Assembly: GCF_963678635.1 (NCBI RefSeq)
Contig: NC_087065.1
Location: forward strand, 73,791,345-73,855,344
Length of the DNA: 64,000 bases
From: Symsagittifera roscoffensis
Taxonomy: Eukaryota > Xenacoelomorpha > Acoela > Convolutidae
Reading direction: 5' to 3'
Part shown: positions 43,035-51,952 of the stretch, in pieces
How positions within the stretch are numbered: position 1 is the stretch's first letter
How the letters are laid out: every line of letters begins with the position of its first letter
Made by a program: the position numbers and the translations under genes
Notes under the pieces: model-generated
The model's input: the letters and a program-made list of their open reading frames with translations, nothing else
What the model was told of the DNA's origin: nothing
Databases searched by the model: none

Positions 43035-45680
43035 TTATCCAAATTGGTGCATTTGGAAAATAAAGTTTTGTATGAAATTTGAATATGTTTTCTCTGATCC
43101 AGAGTGTCCTTTAATGTTTTGTGTATGTGAAATATTAAAAGCTATAAGAATCATACTTAGAGGGAGACAGGGAGCTGTAGATTCATTTAATTGGTATTCT
43201 AGAAGGTCTGTGTTTTCGTTAATTGTTGTATTATTGAATTTTCGAAAATATCGGAGGAGTGTTTTATTTCCTAAAATAGTTGTATCTGCCTTGACGGGTT
43301 TAGTTTTATATTTGTGCCATGATTTTAGTTGTCTAATTACTGGGTCAAGATTTTGATATTGTTTCAGAGTATTAATTGTAATTTTATCTGTTGGGGGGAG
43401 AAAAATGTTTTCTATTTCTAATTTAGATAAAGGAATTGTATCAAGTGGGTCATGGAGGTCAAAAACTTGATTTATTGTGTATTTTGAATCGTTTGTTTGT
43501 GGTCCTGATAAATTTATTTTATCAGTTAGATTTTCTTTTTCAATTAATGGAAAAAGGTCTTTTTTATGCGGGTGTTGTTTTACTCTTTTTTGTTGGGTGT
43601 TATTTTTTATCCATTGTGAGTATGGAATTGGTTTGAAAGTTGATGTTCCTAGTAGATCAACTTCGTAGTGGTTATTTTGGCAATCTAAATAAAGTGGGAA
43701 GTGTTGTAGATTGTTTATCTGTGATTGTTCAACGTCAGTTTTTATTGCATATTTGCATTCTAGTCGGGGTGATGTTTCGTTTTCTGCAAGGTAGAATTTT
43801 ATATTTTTGGGTATTTCTACTGTAGTTTTACGTGTAAGTAATTCAGGTGGTGTATTTCGACTTAAAGTGTCTGGTAATGCAAGATTCTTTCCTGCTGTCC
43901 AAACTATATGTAAGTTTGGGAATTTCATTAGAATTAGTTGAAATCTATAAACTCGGTGATTTGGATTAGATTTTTGTGTAAAGAGAAAAATGATTGGTTT
44001 GTGATCTGTGAATAGAACTGTTGGATGTTTTGATCCAAGTATCAGAAATTCATATTCTGTAAGTGTATATATTATGGCTGTACATTCTCTCATTAGAGTT
44101 GAGAGTCGTAGCTCTGCTTGAGTGAATAATCGAGAATTTGCTGATATAAGATTCATTTTGTTTGTGCCATTGTGTGATTGTAATAATGCTGCGCCGATGC
44201 CAAAATTTGAAGCATCGCACATTGCATAGAATGGTTGATTTGGATCTGGAATTGTATTCGAAATTTCTTCAGTTAGGAGTTTTTTAATTTCTTCAAATCG
44301 TGCTTGATGTTCTGTGTTCCATTCAAAATTATTTTGTTGTCTAAGTATATTATAGAATGGTCTTAGGTATAATTGCATTTTATAGACATATTTGCTTAAA
44401 AAATTTAACATTCCAAGGAATTCTTGGATTTTCTTTTTGTTTGTTGGTGGTTGGAGCTTTTGAATAGCATCAATGCGTGATTTTAATGGAGTGATTGTTT
44501 TTCTTTCTATATTATGTCCTAAGAATTTAACTCGTGTTAAAAAGAAGTGTGATTTATCGGGGGCGGCCTTCAGATTTTCGTTCTGAAGTATTTTGTGATA
44601 GTGTTCTAAAACATTGAACATTTCTTCTTTTGTCTGTGATTGCATAAAAACATCGTCTAAATAGGTGATTGCGTTTTTCTTGAGTATAAGTGGTCGAAAA
44701 ATTTTGCTCATAAAAGCTGAAAATGCTGCTGGTCCTATGGATATTCCATAGAATAGGCGGTTGAATTCATATTGCTGATTTCCAATAACAAATTGTGTTA
44801 AGCGTCGCGATTGTTCATCTAGTGGCATTTGATTGTATGCACTATTCATATCTGCGGTTGTGAAGTATTTTCCATTTATTTTTGTTAAAATAACTTGTAT
44901 TGGTTCAATAGGCCAATTGCATTTTGATTCGTCTATTAGTGAATTAAGGTATCTGGCGTCTAGAACTATTTTTAATGATTCTCCTTTTGCTAGGATTATA
45001 ACAGGGTTGATAAATGTGTTACCTTTTGGTTGTTCTTCTTTGTTTACCGGTGAGATAATATTGTATTGTTCTAAAATATCGAGAAATCTGTTTACTTTAT
45101 CATGTAAGTGAATTGGTACTTTACTTGCTCTTTGTTTTTTGAAAACTGCGTCAGGTTTTAATGGGAGATGTAGTGATGAGCTGATTTTGCCAACATCAAA
45201 TTTAGATGTTGCATAGACTGATGAGTATTTTATTAGCTGTTTGGCTAATTTTTGAAATTCGTCTTGTGTTATTTGTGAATGTTGGAAGTTAAACATCGTT
45301 AAAAATTTCTGTTGATTCTCTGTATAGTTATTTATGTTGAATGTAGGTTTGAAATATGGGGTTTTTGTGAAATAATCTGTATTTCTTTTTTCATTACTTA
45401 TTATATTATTTATGGATAATTCTTCATTAAGAATTGTGGATGGACAAATATCTAATAATTGGAGTATATTATTTACGCGGTATGCTTTTTCGTGTATTGG
45501 TGATATCGTAGCGTTGGTTTCGGAATAGCCTAAAAGTCCTAAAGGTAATGTTACTTGATAGGGTGTATTGTTGTATACATGTAGAGAAATAATATCTGAA
45601 TTCGAGTTTTTCAAATATTTTATGGATGAAATTGTGATTTTGAAAAACTTATGGATAGGTTTGAATTCAAAATCTGACAT
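43035..45680 (-). CDS. pol: Reverse transcriptase and RNase H (881 aa frame)
   Basis: Copies genomic RNA into DNA and removes the RNA strand. The RT shows the LDARYLN and TADMNSAYNQMPL blocks, the FYGISIGPAAFS block and the catalytic YLDD (ITYLDDVFMQ). RNase H shows CDASNFGIGAALL, an acidic site in LRECTAIIY, and TDHKP. After it a linker reaches the first half of the integrase HHCC motif (HTQNIKGH). The true frame joins the protease frame upstream, but a one-base shift at the A run at 45795-45798 separates them. A second one-base shift at the T run at 43066-43069 diverts the end of this frame to a stop at 43035. Confidence 0.95.
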   Translation of the reverse strand: MSDFEFKPIHKFFKITISSIKYLKNSNSDIISLHVYNNTPYQVTLPLGLLGYSETNATISPIHEKAYRVNNILQLLDICPSTILNEELSINNIISNEKRNTDYFTKTPYFKPTFNINNYTENQQKFLTMFNFQHSQITQDEFQKLAKQLIKYSSVYATSKFDVGKISSSLHLPLKPDAVFKKQRASKVPIHLHDKVNRFLDILEQYNIISPVNKEEQPKGNTFINPVIILAKGESLKIVLDARYLNSLIDESKCNWPIEPIQVILTKINGKYFTTADMNSAYNQMPLDEQSRRLTQFVIGNQQYEFNRLFYGISIGPAAFSAFMSKIFRPLILKKNAITYLDDVFMQSQTKEEMFNVLEHYHKILQNENLKAAPDKSHFFLTRVKFLGHNIERKTITPLKSRIDAIQKLQPPTNKKKIQEFLGMLNFLSKYVYKMQLYLRPFYNILRQQNNFEWNTEHQARFEEIKKLLTEEISNTIPDPNQPFYAMCDASNFGIGAALLQSHNGTNKMNLISANSRLFTQAELRLSTLMRECTAIIYTLTEYEFLILGSKHPTVLFTDHKPIIFLFTQKSNPNHRVYRFQLILMKFPNLHIVWTAGKNLALPDTLSRNTPPELLTRKTTVEIPKNIKFYLAENETSPRLECKYAIKTDVEQSQINNLQHFPLYLDCQNNHYEVDLLGTSTFKPIPYSQWIKNNTQQKRVKQHPHKKDLFPLIEKENLTDKINLSGPQTNDSKYTINQVFDLHDPLDTIPLSKLEIENIFLPPTDKITINTLKQYQNLDPVIRQLKSWHKYKTKPVKADTTILGNKTLLRYFRKFNNTTINENTDLLEYQLNESTAPCLPLSMILIAFNISHTQNIKGHSGSEKTYSNFIQNFIFQMHQFG

Positions 45681-45763
45681 ATAGAGTTGCTGTTTATTTT
45701 GTTTTTTATCATATTGGTGAACTTGCTTTATTGAAAAATTATATATGTTTCCTGATAGTGGTT

Positions 45764-46342
45764 TCAGGTGTTTTCTTTGTTGATTATATATCGGAAAAGT
45801 TTTGAAAAGAATGGTGGTTGTTTATTTAATCTTTGAAAAAATGTTAGGGATGTGTCTTTTGTTTTTGTGTATTTATCTTTGATTAGTATTTTACTATTTA
45901 AAATGTTGATTGTTGGTATATATTTAGAGATAAATGGTATTCCAATAATATTGTGTTTAATATCCGTGATATGGAATATTTGTTTAAATGGTTTATTTAA
46001 AATTTTATTTTGCTCTATTGTTCTTGTGGGGAGAAGAAATAATTGGATTTTTCCATAGTTTACCAATGTTGATCCTTGTGCTGTTGCTAGTTTACTAGAT
46101 GTTTCAAGAGGCGTTATTTTTGGGTGTAATGATTTTATCTCATTCCATGTGGGAATGTTTATTATGTTTGATTCTGCTCCTGAATCAATTAAAAAATCAA
46201 CTTCAAGATCTGGTGGTTGAAATTCTTTGTTTCTTGGACTTTCTAAAAGAAATGGTATTGTCCAAATTTTTTCTTTGGGTTGTATATTTTCTTTGGGTTT
46301 TCTTTTTGTATATTTTGGTAGATGTGATTTGTATTCAAGCAT
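45764..46342 (-). CDS. Retroelement aspartic protease
   Basis: The active-site motif FLIDSGAESNII marks a retropepsin, which matures Gag-Pol. An ATG is present at 46342, but the frame overlaps gag by 100 nt (46243-46342), so production by -1 frameshifting from gag is more likely. A LATAQGS segment and a hydrophobic NIIGIPFI flap-to-core segment support the fold. The frame stops at TGA just after the A-run shift near 45796. Confidence 0.85.
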   Translation of the reverse strand: MLEYKSHLPKYTKRKPKENIQPKEKIWTIPFLLESPRNKEFQPPDLEVDFLIDSGAESNIINIPTWNEIKSLHPKITPLETSSKLATAQGSTLVNYGKIQLFLLPTRTIEQNKILNKPFKQIFHITDIKHNIIGIPFISKYIPTINILNSKILIKDKYTKTKDTSLTFFQRLNKQPPFFSKLFRYIINKENT

Positions 46343-49140
46343 TTTGTTTTGTCATTTTCATTGGATTGATTTGTAGTGTTGATTTCGTTAGTTTCTTGTG
46401 CTGTTTGTGTGGAATGGATGGGTTCAATATAATAATTGTGAAGGAGTTCTAATTGATTTTCATATATATGTGATGAAAAAGGTTGTTCATATATAATAGG
46501 TTCGTAGTCATTTTCGACTGCTATCATATTTATGGAGATAGTGTTTTCTCTATCACTTTCTGAATCTGATGATTCACAGTTTATTTGATTTAGTTGTAGC
46601 TCGTTATTTCCTGTGTTATCAATACCTGGGGGGTCTGATGTCGTTTCTGGATTTGATTGTACTTGATTAATATTTCTTTGATGTTTAGGTGTACTACTTC
46701 TGTGGCGATTATTATAATTATTATAATGGTTATTATTCCTGTGTGGTGATTGGGAATAATTTCTATAACGATTATTATAACTTGAATGTCGATTTTGTGA
46801 ATTATTTCGTGATCTGTTTTGATAATTATCGTTTGATCTGTTATAGTTTGATCTGTTATAGTTTGATCTGTTATATGAGATATTCCTTGATCGATTGTTC
46901 GGATAATTCTGATTTCGGTTGTTTGAATAACTTCTATTTCTATTATTGGAGTAGTTTCTATTTCTATTGTATGAGGAGTTTCGTGACTGATTGTTTGGAT
47001 AGTAATTATTTCTTGGTTGGGAATTAGATCTAGAAACAAATTGTGTTGTATTCGAATTTGATCTGGAGTAGTGATTTCGACTATTTGGTCTATTATAATG
47101 ATTTTGTGACGAATTTTGTGTATTTCTTCGTTCTGGTGATCTTCCTCTATAACTTGAGTTATATTGTGATTGAGTTCTCGTGTAATTGGTATTGTTCGGA
47201 AGTGGTTTTCCTGAACTGTTGTTGCTGTATACACTTTTGTTCGGTAGATTTTGATCTTTTTTCATGTACTGATAGAATGATTTATTCGGTTCTTTATATT
47301 TTTGAGGTTTGTTTTGATTGTCCTGTTGTTTTTGTCTAAATTCAGAAATACTATGTCCGTATCGTCGGCAATAATTACACCATTTTTTGAAAGGTGGTTT
47401 GCCTTTAAAGTTTGGGTGTTTTTCATAAATATTGAGTATTTCAGTGATTTTTTCAACGAGGTCTGTATCTGAATCCTGTATGTTATTGATATTTGTGGTA
47501 TTTGTTTCAATTTGGTTAACATATTGTAATTTCAGATTTTCTGTTTCTTCAAGTTTTATTGTGATTTCCGCTTGCTCTAGTTTGTCTACTAGTTTTCGAA
47601 AATCTAAATCGCGCTCTCGAATTGAGGAGGGATGGGATGCTCTCTTTTTTATTGCTATTTTCCTTAATTGAGGTGTTAAGGTCATCATTAAGATTTCTGT
47701 CATTTTTGTGTTTTTATAGTCGTGTGTATTTAACGAATATGCTTTTCGGACTAGTGTTTCGATACGTACTGCTAATAAAACTCTTTGTTGTTGTTTGTTT
47801 CTTTCGGAGTCAAACATTTTTGAAAATTCTTGTGTAAATCTTTTCCAATTTGATTTTATTTCTATAGGCAATACTGAAAACCATTTTTGGGCTGCGCCGT
47901 CTAAAGTTGTCTGTATCAACGCTGTGCGTCGATGTATCCAATTTTGATGTAGTGGCGTATTAATTGGTTCAGGTCCTATATTTAAAATTAAATTTGCTGT
48001 TACTGCATTTAAATAATCTTCTACAGAATATTCAGGGTCTGTTCCTGTGAATACCATTAGTGGTTTGTTTGATGTTATTGATGATCCACCCATAAGGTAT
48101 GGATTCATTGTCATTTGTAATGATTCTGCGGCATTTGGCATTTGTGAGAAATTTGAGAGTTGATTCTTTGTTATTTCGTGTTGTTGAAGGTAATATGGAA
48201 GTGGTATTTCATTTTGCATTTGTGTTGGTTGATACGAGTGTGTAATCATTGGGTTTTGTGGCTGAATTGGTTGAAAAGATTGTGTATTAATTGGGTTTTG
48301 CATTTGTATTGGTTGTTGATTTTGTGTATCTGTTGGGTGTGGGGAAAAAATTCTATGATATGTATACGGTTTCTGCACTCCTTGTCCACGATATTCTTGA
48401 GTGTATGGTGCAAATATATCTGGTTGTAAATAATCATCATCAGAGGATAAATAATCCGTTTGATGAGATGCTTGCTTTTTATTTTTATTCTGTTGAAAGA
48501 ATGGGTAATTTTCACTACGATCCTGTGGAGGATGTGAATTAGTTTGAAAATTTACTGAATTGGTTGTTGCCATTGGGTTGTCCCAATATCGAGATCTTAC
48601 CTGATTATTATTTTTTTTTCGGGGGGGATAGTTTGTTTTTGATGAATGTGTGTAATTATAATTGTGTTCTGCAAAGTTGTTTCTTGTGAACGTTCTGCGT
48701 GTTTTTGACGGTATTGTCATGGGTCTATATGTTTGATAATCCATTTGTGAATATTTTGGAGCAACCGAAGGTTTAACGGTTGATTGTAAGGTTACCTGTG
48801 CTAGTGAAGTGTTTGTATTTCTTGGTGTTGTTAAATTTGGACGTATTGGTGAAATACTTTGTTGTGTAGTTGTTGTTTCGACAATTTCTTCATTTATGAA
48901 GTGTGATGGTGTTTGAATATCTTGTTGAGTGAGATTCCTAGTTCCATTAAGGTTTTCATTGTGTATGACGGTCGAATTTAAACTGTTGTTTCGCGTATCA
49001 GGTAAAAATGTATTGTAGTTTAATGGTGTTGCATCAATGGATAATGGTATTACTCTTACATAATCTCTTGTATAAGATATAGTACTTATTGCTTGACTTG
49101 TATTGATTGTGGGATATTTATAAAAGCATAATGAGACCAT
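46243..49140 (-). CDS. gag: Gag polyprotein (about 965 aa)
   Basis: Forms the particle and binds the RNA. The first usable ATG is at 49140; the frame is also open a few codons upstream. The N-terminal part is Thr/Asn/Gln-rich. A capsid-like core runs through PLMVFTGTDPEYSVEDYL and AAQKWFSVL, and a Lys/Glu-rich helix follows. One zinc knuckle is seen, CNYCRRYGHSISEF, in which the fourth ligand is Phe instead of Cys. Next come repeated Asn/Arg/Ser/Tyr segments (variants of NYNRSNYNRSN) that should bind RNA. The repeats are also visible in the DNA around 46840-46880 and can change length. The end overlaps the protease frame. Confidence 0.85.
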   Translation of the reverse strand: MVSLCFYKYPTINTSQAISTISYTRDYVRVIPLSIDATPLNYNTFLPDTRNNSLNSTVIHNENLNGTRNLTQQDIQTPSHFINEEIVETTTTQQSISPIRPNLTTPRNTNTSLAQVTLQSTVKPSVAPKYSQMDYQTYRPMTIPSKTRRTFTRNNFAEHNYNYTHSSKTNYPPRKKNNNQVRSRYWDNPMATTNSVNFQTNSHPPQDRSENYPFFQQNKNKKQASHQTDYLSSDDDYLQPDIFAPYTQEYRGQGVQKPYTYHRIFSPHPTDTQNQQPIQMQNPINTQSFQPIQPQNPMITHSYQPTQMQNEIPLPYYLQQHEITKNQLSNFSQMPNAAESLQMTMNPYLMGGSSITSNKPLMVFTGTDPEYSVEDYLNAVTANLILNIGPEPINTPLHQNWIHRRTALIQTTLDGAAQKWFSVLPIEIKSNWKRFTQEFSKMFDSERNKQQQRVLLAVRIETLVRKAYSLNTHDYKNTKMTEILMMTLTPQLRKIAIKKRASHPSSIRERDLDFRKLVDKLEQAEITIKLEETENLKLQYVNQIETNTTNINNIQDSDTDLVEKITEILNIYEKHPNFKGKPPFKKWCNYCRRYGHSISEFRQKQQDNQNKPQKYKEPNKSFYQYMKKDQNLPNKSVYSNNSSGKPLPNNTNYTRTQSQYNSSYRGRSPERRNTQNSSQNHYNRPNSRNHYSRSNSNTTQFVSRSNSQPRNNYYPNNQSRNSSYNRNRNYSNNRNRSYSNNRNQNYPNNRSRNISYNRSNYNRSNYNRSNDNYQNRSRNNSQNRHSSYNNRYRNYSQSPHRNNNHYNNYNNRHRSSTPKHQRNINQVQSNPETTSDPPGIDNTGNNELQLNQINCESSDSESDRENTISINMIAVENDYEPIIYEQPFSSHIYENQLELLHNYYIEPIHSTQTAQETNEINTTNQSNENDKTKCLNTNHIYQNIQKENPKKIYNPKKKFGQYHFF

Positions 49141-49865
49141 TCGGGGTCCCAAACGTAGTCTGACTGTTCTGTGATGGCGGTATCATCGTTTGAATTTTGA
49201 GGTCTGAAATTTTTTCTTGCTTGTGAAATTAAATCTATATTATGTGTGAAATAATCTATTATAAACCATGCCAAAATTTTTTGTAAGTCATGTTTTGTAT
49301 GTTGTGAAACATCGTCTTTAGTGAAATTTTCTTTAATTATATGTAGAAAAGTTGAAAATAGTGTGATTTCATGTCGTACCCTTATATGTTTAGATGTCTC
49401 TGTCGGTGAGACACTTGGGATTGGAATTTCGTTTTCTAATATTGAGATATAACTATATATTATGGCAAAAACTTCATTAGTGAATATGGAGTTTGCTCTT
49501 TGTGAGTTATGATATTGTATGCTTTTTATGTATTCTGAGAATACTTTTGAAAATTCTAAATCAAGGTCGTCTGTTTGAATTACATATTTGCGGTGATTCG
49601 GGTTTGGTGAGCTGAATTCTATGGTGTAGATTCCGTATTGTTGTGTCAAATTACATATATCTTTCAGATAGTGATCAATAATTTGTCTTTTGATCTTTAA
49701 ATCTGGGAACTCTGCTTTACATGGGCTGATTCCGGGTTCAAATAAATTTAGTAGTAAATTCTTGCAAAGTATATGCTGTCCTCTATCATTGAGTGCATCT
49801 ACGAGGAAGGGGAAGATATCGTCATCATCTGGACTATCTTCACTTGGAGTGTGTGTTTGGCTCAT
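49086..49865 (-). CDS. Protein upstream of gag (259 aa), unknown
   Basis: Starts at an ATG (MSQTHTPSEDSPDDDD), with an acidic N-terminus followed by a mostly helical-looking 200 residues. It overlaps the previous frame by 26 nt and the gag frame by about 55 nt. It may be a separate accessory protein, or the N-terminal (matrix-like) part of Gag joined by frameshifting. I recognise no domain. Confidence 0.6.
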   Translation of the reverse strand: MSQTHTPSEDSPDDDDIFPFLVDALNDRGQHILCKNLLLNLFEPGISPCKAEFPDLKIKRQIIDHYLKDICNLTQQYGIYTIEFSSPNPNHRKYVIQTDDLDLEFSKVFSEYIKSIQYHNSQRANSIFTNEVFAIIYSYISILENEIPIPSVSPTETSKHIRVRHEITLFSTFLHIIKENFTKDDVSQHTKHDLQKILAWFIIDYFTHNIDLISQARKNFRPQNSNDDTAITEQSDYVWDPEWSHYAFINIPQSIQVKQ

Positions 49866-50307
49866 TTTTTCGTTTAATGACTGTTAATAGGTAATTATCA
49901 ATGTGTCTAATTGGTTGATTCCAGTTATATAAGTGTACTGGTTTGTGTTTATATTGCTTTTTTAATCGTCTTTTTCCTCTTTTTGATGAATTCGAAGTTG
50001 TTTCTGAGTCGGAAAAATATAATTGATCGTGAATGGGGCAATTTTTATCTATAGATTCTTTTAATTTATAAAGTTCGTCTAAATTGCTGGCTTCTGATTC
50101 TGAAAATGCGTTTCTATTTTTGGAAAATCTTTTTCGTGTTATTTGTCTTTGTTTGTTTATTATTTTTCTTTTTAGTGTTTGTCGTTTTGTTCTAATATAT
50201 CCAACTGTTTGTGTATGAGGTGTGATTACAAGGTCGTATTTTTTGTTGTCTATTTCACAGTTGTGTAAAACGATTGTTTGTTTGTTTCCTAGATTTTTAA
50301 ATGACAT
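49840..50307 (-). CDS. Basic protein in the leader region (155 aa), unknown
   Basis: Starts at an ATG (MSFKNLGNKQTIVLHNCEID). Residues about 40-65 are strongly basic (KRQTLKRKIINKQRQITRKR), like an RNA-binding or nuclear-localisation segment, and a second Lys/Arg cluster lies near residue 110. It overlaps the next frame by 26 nt, a translational-coupling type arrangement. A Rev- or Tat-like role would be speculation. Confidence 0.55.
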   Translation of the reverse strand: MSFKNLGNKQTIVLHNCEIDNKKYDLVITPHTQTVGYIRTKRQTLKRKIINKQRQITRKRFSKNRNAFSESEASNLDELYKLKESIDKNCPIHDQLYFSDSETTSNSSKRGKRRLKKQYKHKPVHLYNWNQPIRHIDNYLLTVIKRKNEPNTHSK

Positions 50308-51217
50308 AAGGTTTAGGATGACGGATGCAAAAAGTTGTTAGATGATTTCTATTTTCTTAAATTGTTAGTCCTTACGATTTTTTGGTTAGCTTAACCTGGG
50401 TCTATTTGTTCAGGGTTGGAGAGAAAAGTATATCGATTCCGAAGAATGATTTTTACTTTCTCGTGGCTAGTATAAGTTAAGGTGTTAACTTACTTAATCT
50501 TACTTAAGGGTAGTGATTGTGTTCAAGGGTTGGAGAATAGTAAATCGATCCACAAGGTTCAGGTATAATTAGAACGCGAGTAGTTCGTTAGATACTATTT
50601 TAAACTTACTAAGTCTAAGATTTATCCTGGGTCTTGATAAGAGGAGGGTTCAAGTGAAGGATGAATATCCGAAGTTCTTCACTGTTTATCCTAATTTGAA
50701 TGATTAGTTTTGTTCAAAAAATTTCTATTAGTCTTGGGTTTTTTGAAAGGGTTGGATAGCGAATCGACGCTAAGTGGGTGGGGGAGAACAAAATTATTCT
50801 TTTTGATCCAAGGATAGGCCTTGATGATCAGGTTTTGTAAATTTAATTATATAGAAAATTAATTAAGATCCAAGGATAAGCCTTGATGATCTGATTTTAA
50901 GATTAAGTGAGTTTAAGTTTAAAATGGTTTAAATTTATTTAAGAAAATATTTAGTGTTTTTATGATGTTAGTGAGCTTATGATTGCTGTTATGTTTTAGG
51001 TGATGAAGCTGGGACAACTGATGATTTTATGATTACTAACAGTTTATTGTCATGCTACTAATTTTTATTTTGATTTTCAATAAATATTTTCCAAACATAG
51101 TTTATATAATACTGCAGAATTTTAGGAAAACGATCTGAGATCTTTTTATCAATCGTTATTGTATATTAATAGTTTTGTTTAGCGCCTGTGATGATTATGA
51201 AGATTGACTTCAAGATT

Positions 51218-51451
51218 TTATGTTTGCAAATGAAAATCTAAATTCATTGCTAATAAAATTCTAAATATAAAAGTATGTGTTGGCTTTTGCCGTACTATCA
51301 TATAACTATTTGGTAAGTTTCTACTTTGTCGTATGTCGTCTCTGGTTCGAGGTCTTCTTCCAATTCCGGGTAGTTCTCTTATCGTTCGGAATATTGGCTT
51401 TGATCTATTGAGTCTTAGAGACATTTCGATTAAATTATCGTCGTGTAACAT
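51218..51451 (-). CDS. First ORF after the primer-binding site (77 aa), uncertain
   Basis: Starts at the first ATG of the leader (MLHDDNLIEMSLRLNRSKP) and is Arg-rich in the middle. It could be a spliced leader exon that supplies the missing ATG for downstream frames, or an upstream ORF. Nothing in the sequence decides this. Confidence 0.35.
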   Translation of the reverse strand: MLHDDNLIEMSLRLNRSKPIFRTIRELPGIGRRPRTRDDIRQSRNLPNSYMIVRQKPTHTFIFRILLAMNLDFHLQT

Positions 51452-51518
51452 TTTAAAAATGTTTTGTCTAAATTCTAATCTATATTTGGTTAATTCTAAG
51501 CTATTAAGGTCTTGTTCG

Positions 51519-51536
51519 AGAATTATGGTCGCACCA
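51519..51536 (-). other. Primer-binding site
   Basis: Two bases inside the 5' LTR the element strand reads TGGTGCGACCATAATTCT. The TGG start would pair with the CCA end of a tRNA. I cannot name the tRNA from memory with confidence. Confidence 0.7.
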
Positions 51537-51538
51537 GA

Positions 51539-51948
51539 TGAGTTAGGACCGATGTGGTTAACTCATAGAGTAATTTCGGATAGGGTACACCGTCTGCTCG
51601 TCACGCTATCTTATTTTCGGCCGGATAGATTCGTGCAACTTCTTAGTCTAATACCGATCCTAATCTTACTCTTATACTATCTAGTCTCAGGTTGTTTAAC
51701 TAGTCTCTGCTAGGCTCAATAGATCTAGGGTATACTGGTTTATTGCGGCTGCTGAAGTTCTTTTGGAGAGGCAACTAAATTCTAAGTTAAATTCAAATCT
51801 CTCTGGTGCTGAAATTACAAGTAATTTCAGCACTTACAAATAAGTGGGTTGTTAGTTAGATGGATCATGATTGGTTAATATTAAATACTTTACAGTGGTA
51901 AAATATCTAATTTATCCAATCATAAAATGTAGTTTAAATCAGGTTCCA
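51539..51948 (-). repeat. 5' LTR (410 bp)
   Basis: Same ends as the 3' LTR. It carries a perfect palindrome, GTGCTGAAATTAC and its complement around AA, at 51806-51833. It should hold the promoter and the R region; the AATAAA signal precedes the end by about 200 bp. Confidence 0.95.
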
Positions 51949-51952
51949 CTAT
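51949..51952. repeat. Target-site duplication CTAT, right copy
   Basis: CTAT directly follows the LTR end, as at 33080-33083. Confidence 0.85.

Larger units (their letters stand above)
50308..51538 (-). other. 5' leader of the LTR element with repeated motifs
   Basis: GGGTTGGA followed by a short A-rich gap and ATCGA occurs at 50413, 50527 and 50749. A small hairpin CAAGG-NNNNN-CCTTG occurs at 50809-50823 (loop ATAGG) and 50871-50885 (loop ATAAG), 62 bp apart. Repeated short hairpins in a retroelement leader are candidates for packaging or dimer signals. Confidence 0.55.
33084..51948 (-). mobile_element. Giant Ty3/gypsy-type LTR retroelement with envelope (18,865 bp)
   Basis: Two 410-bp LTRs bound the element, with TG...CA ends and a CTAT target duplication. 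Coding order in the minus direction is two small ORFs, gag, protease, RT/RNase H, integrase with a GPY-type end (KGPYQII), accessory ORFs, envelope and a further accessory region. The pol order PR-RT-RH-INT and the 4-bp duplication place it in Ty3/gypsy (Metaviridae-like). The plus strand is T/G-rich through the internal region, meaning the element's RNA would be A/C-rich and G-poor. Nearly identical LTRs point to a recent insertion. Breaks in pol (see the separate entries) suggest this copy is not autonomous as assembled. The length is well above the usual 5-12 kb for the group. Confidence 0.95.

Noticed and set aside
36651-48542. Many plus-strand open frames across gag, pol and env
   Set aside because: They are antisense shadows of the retroelement genes, favoured by the strand's base skew. 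None has a domain.
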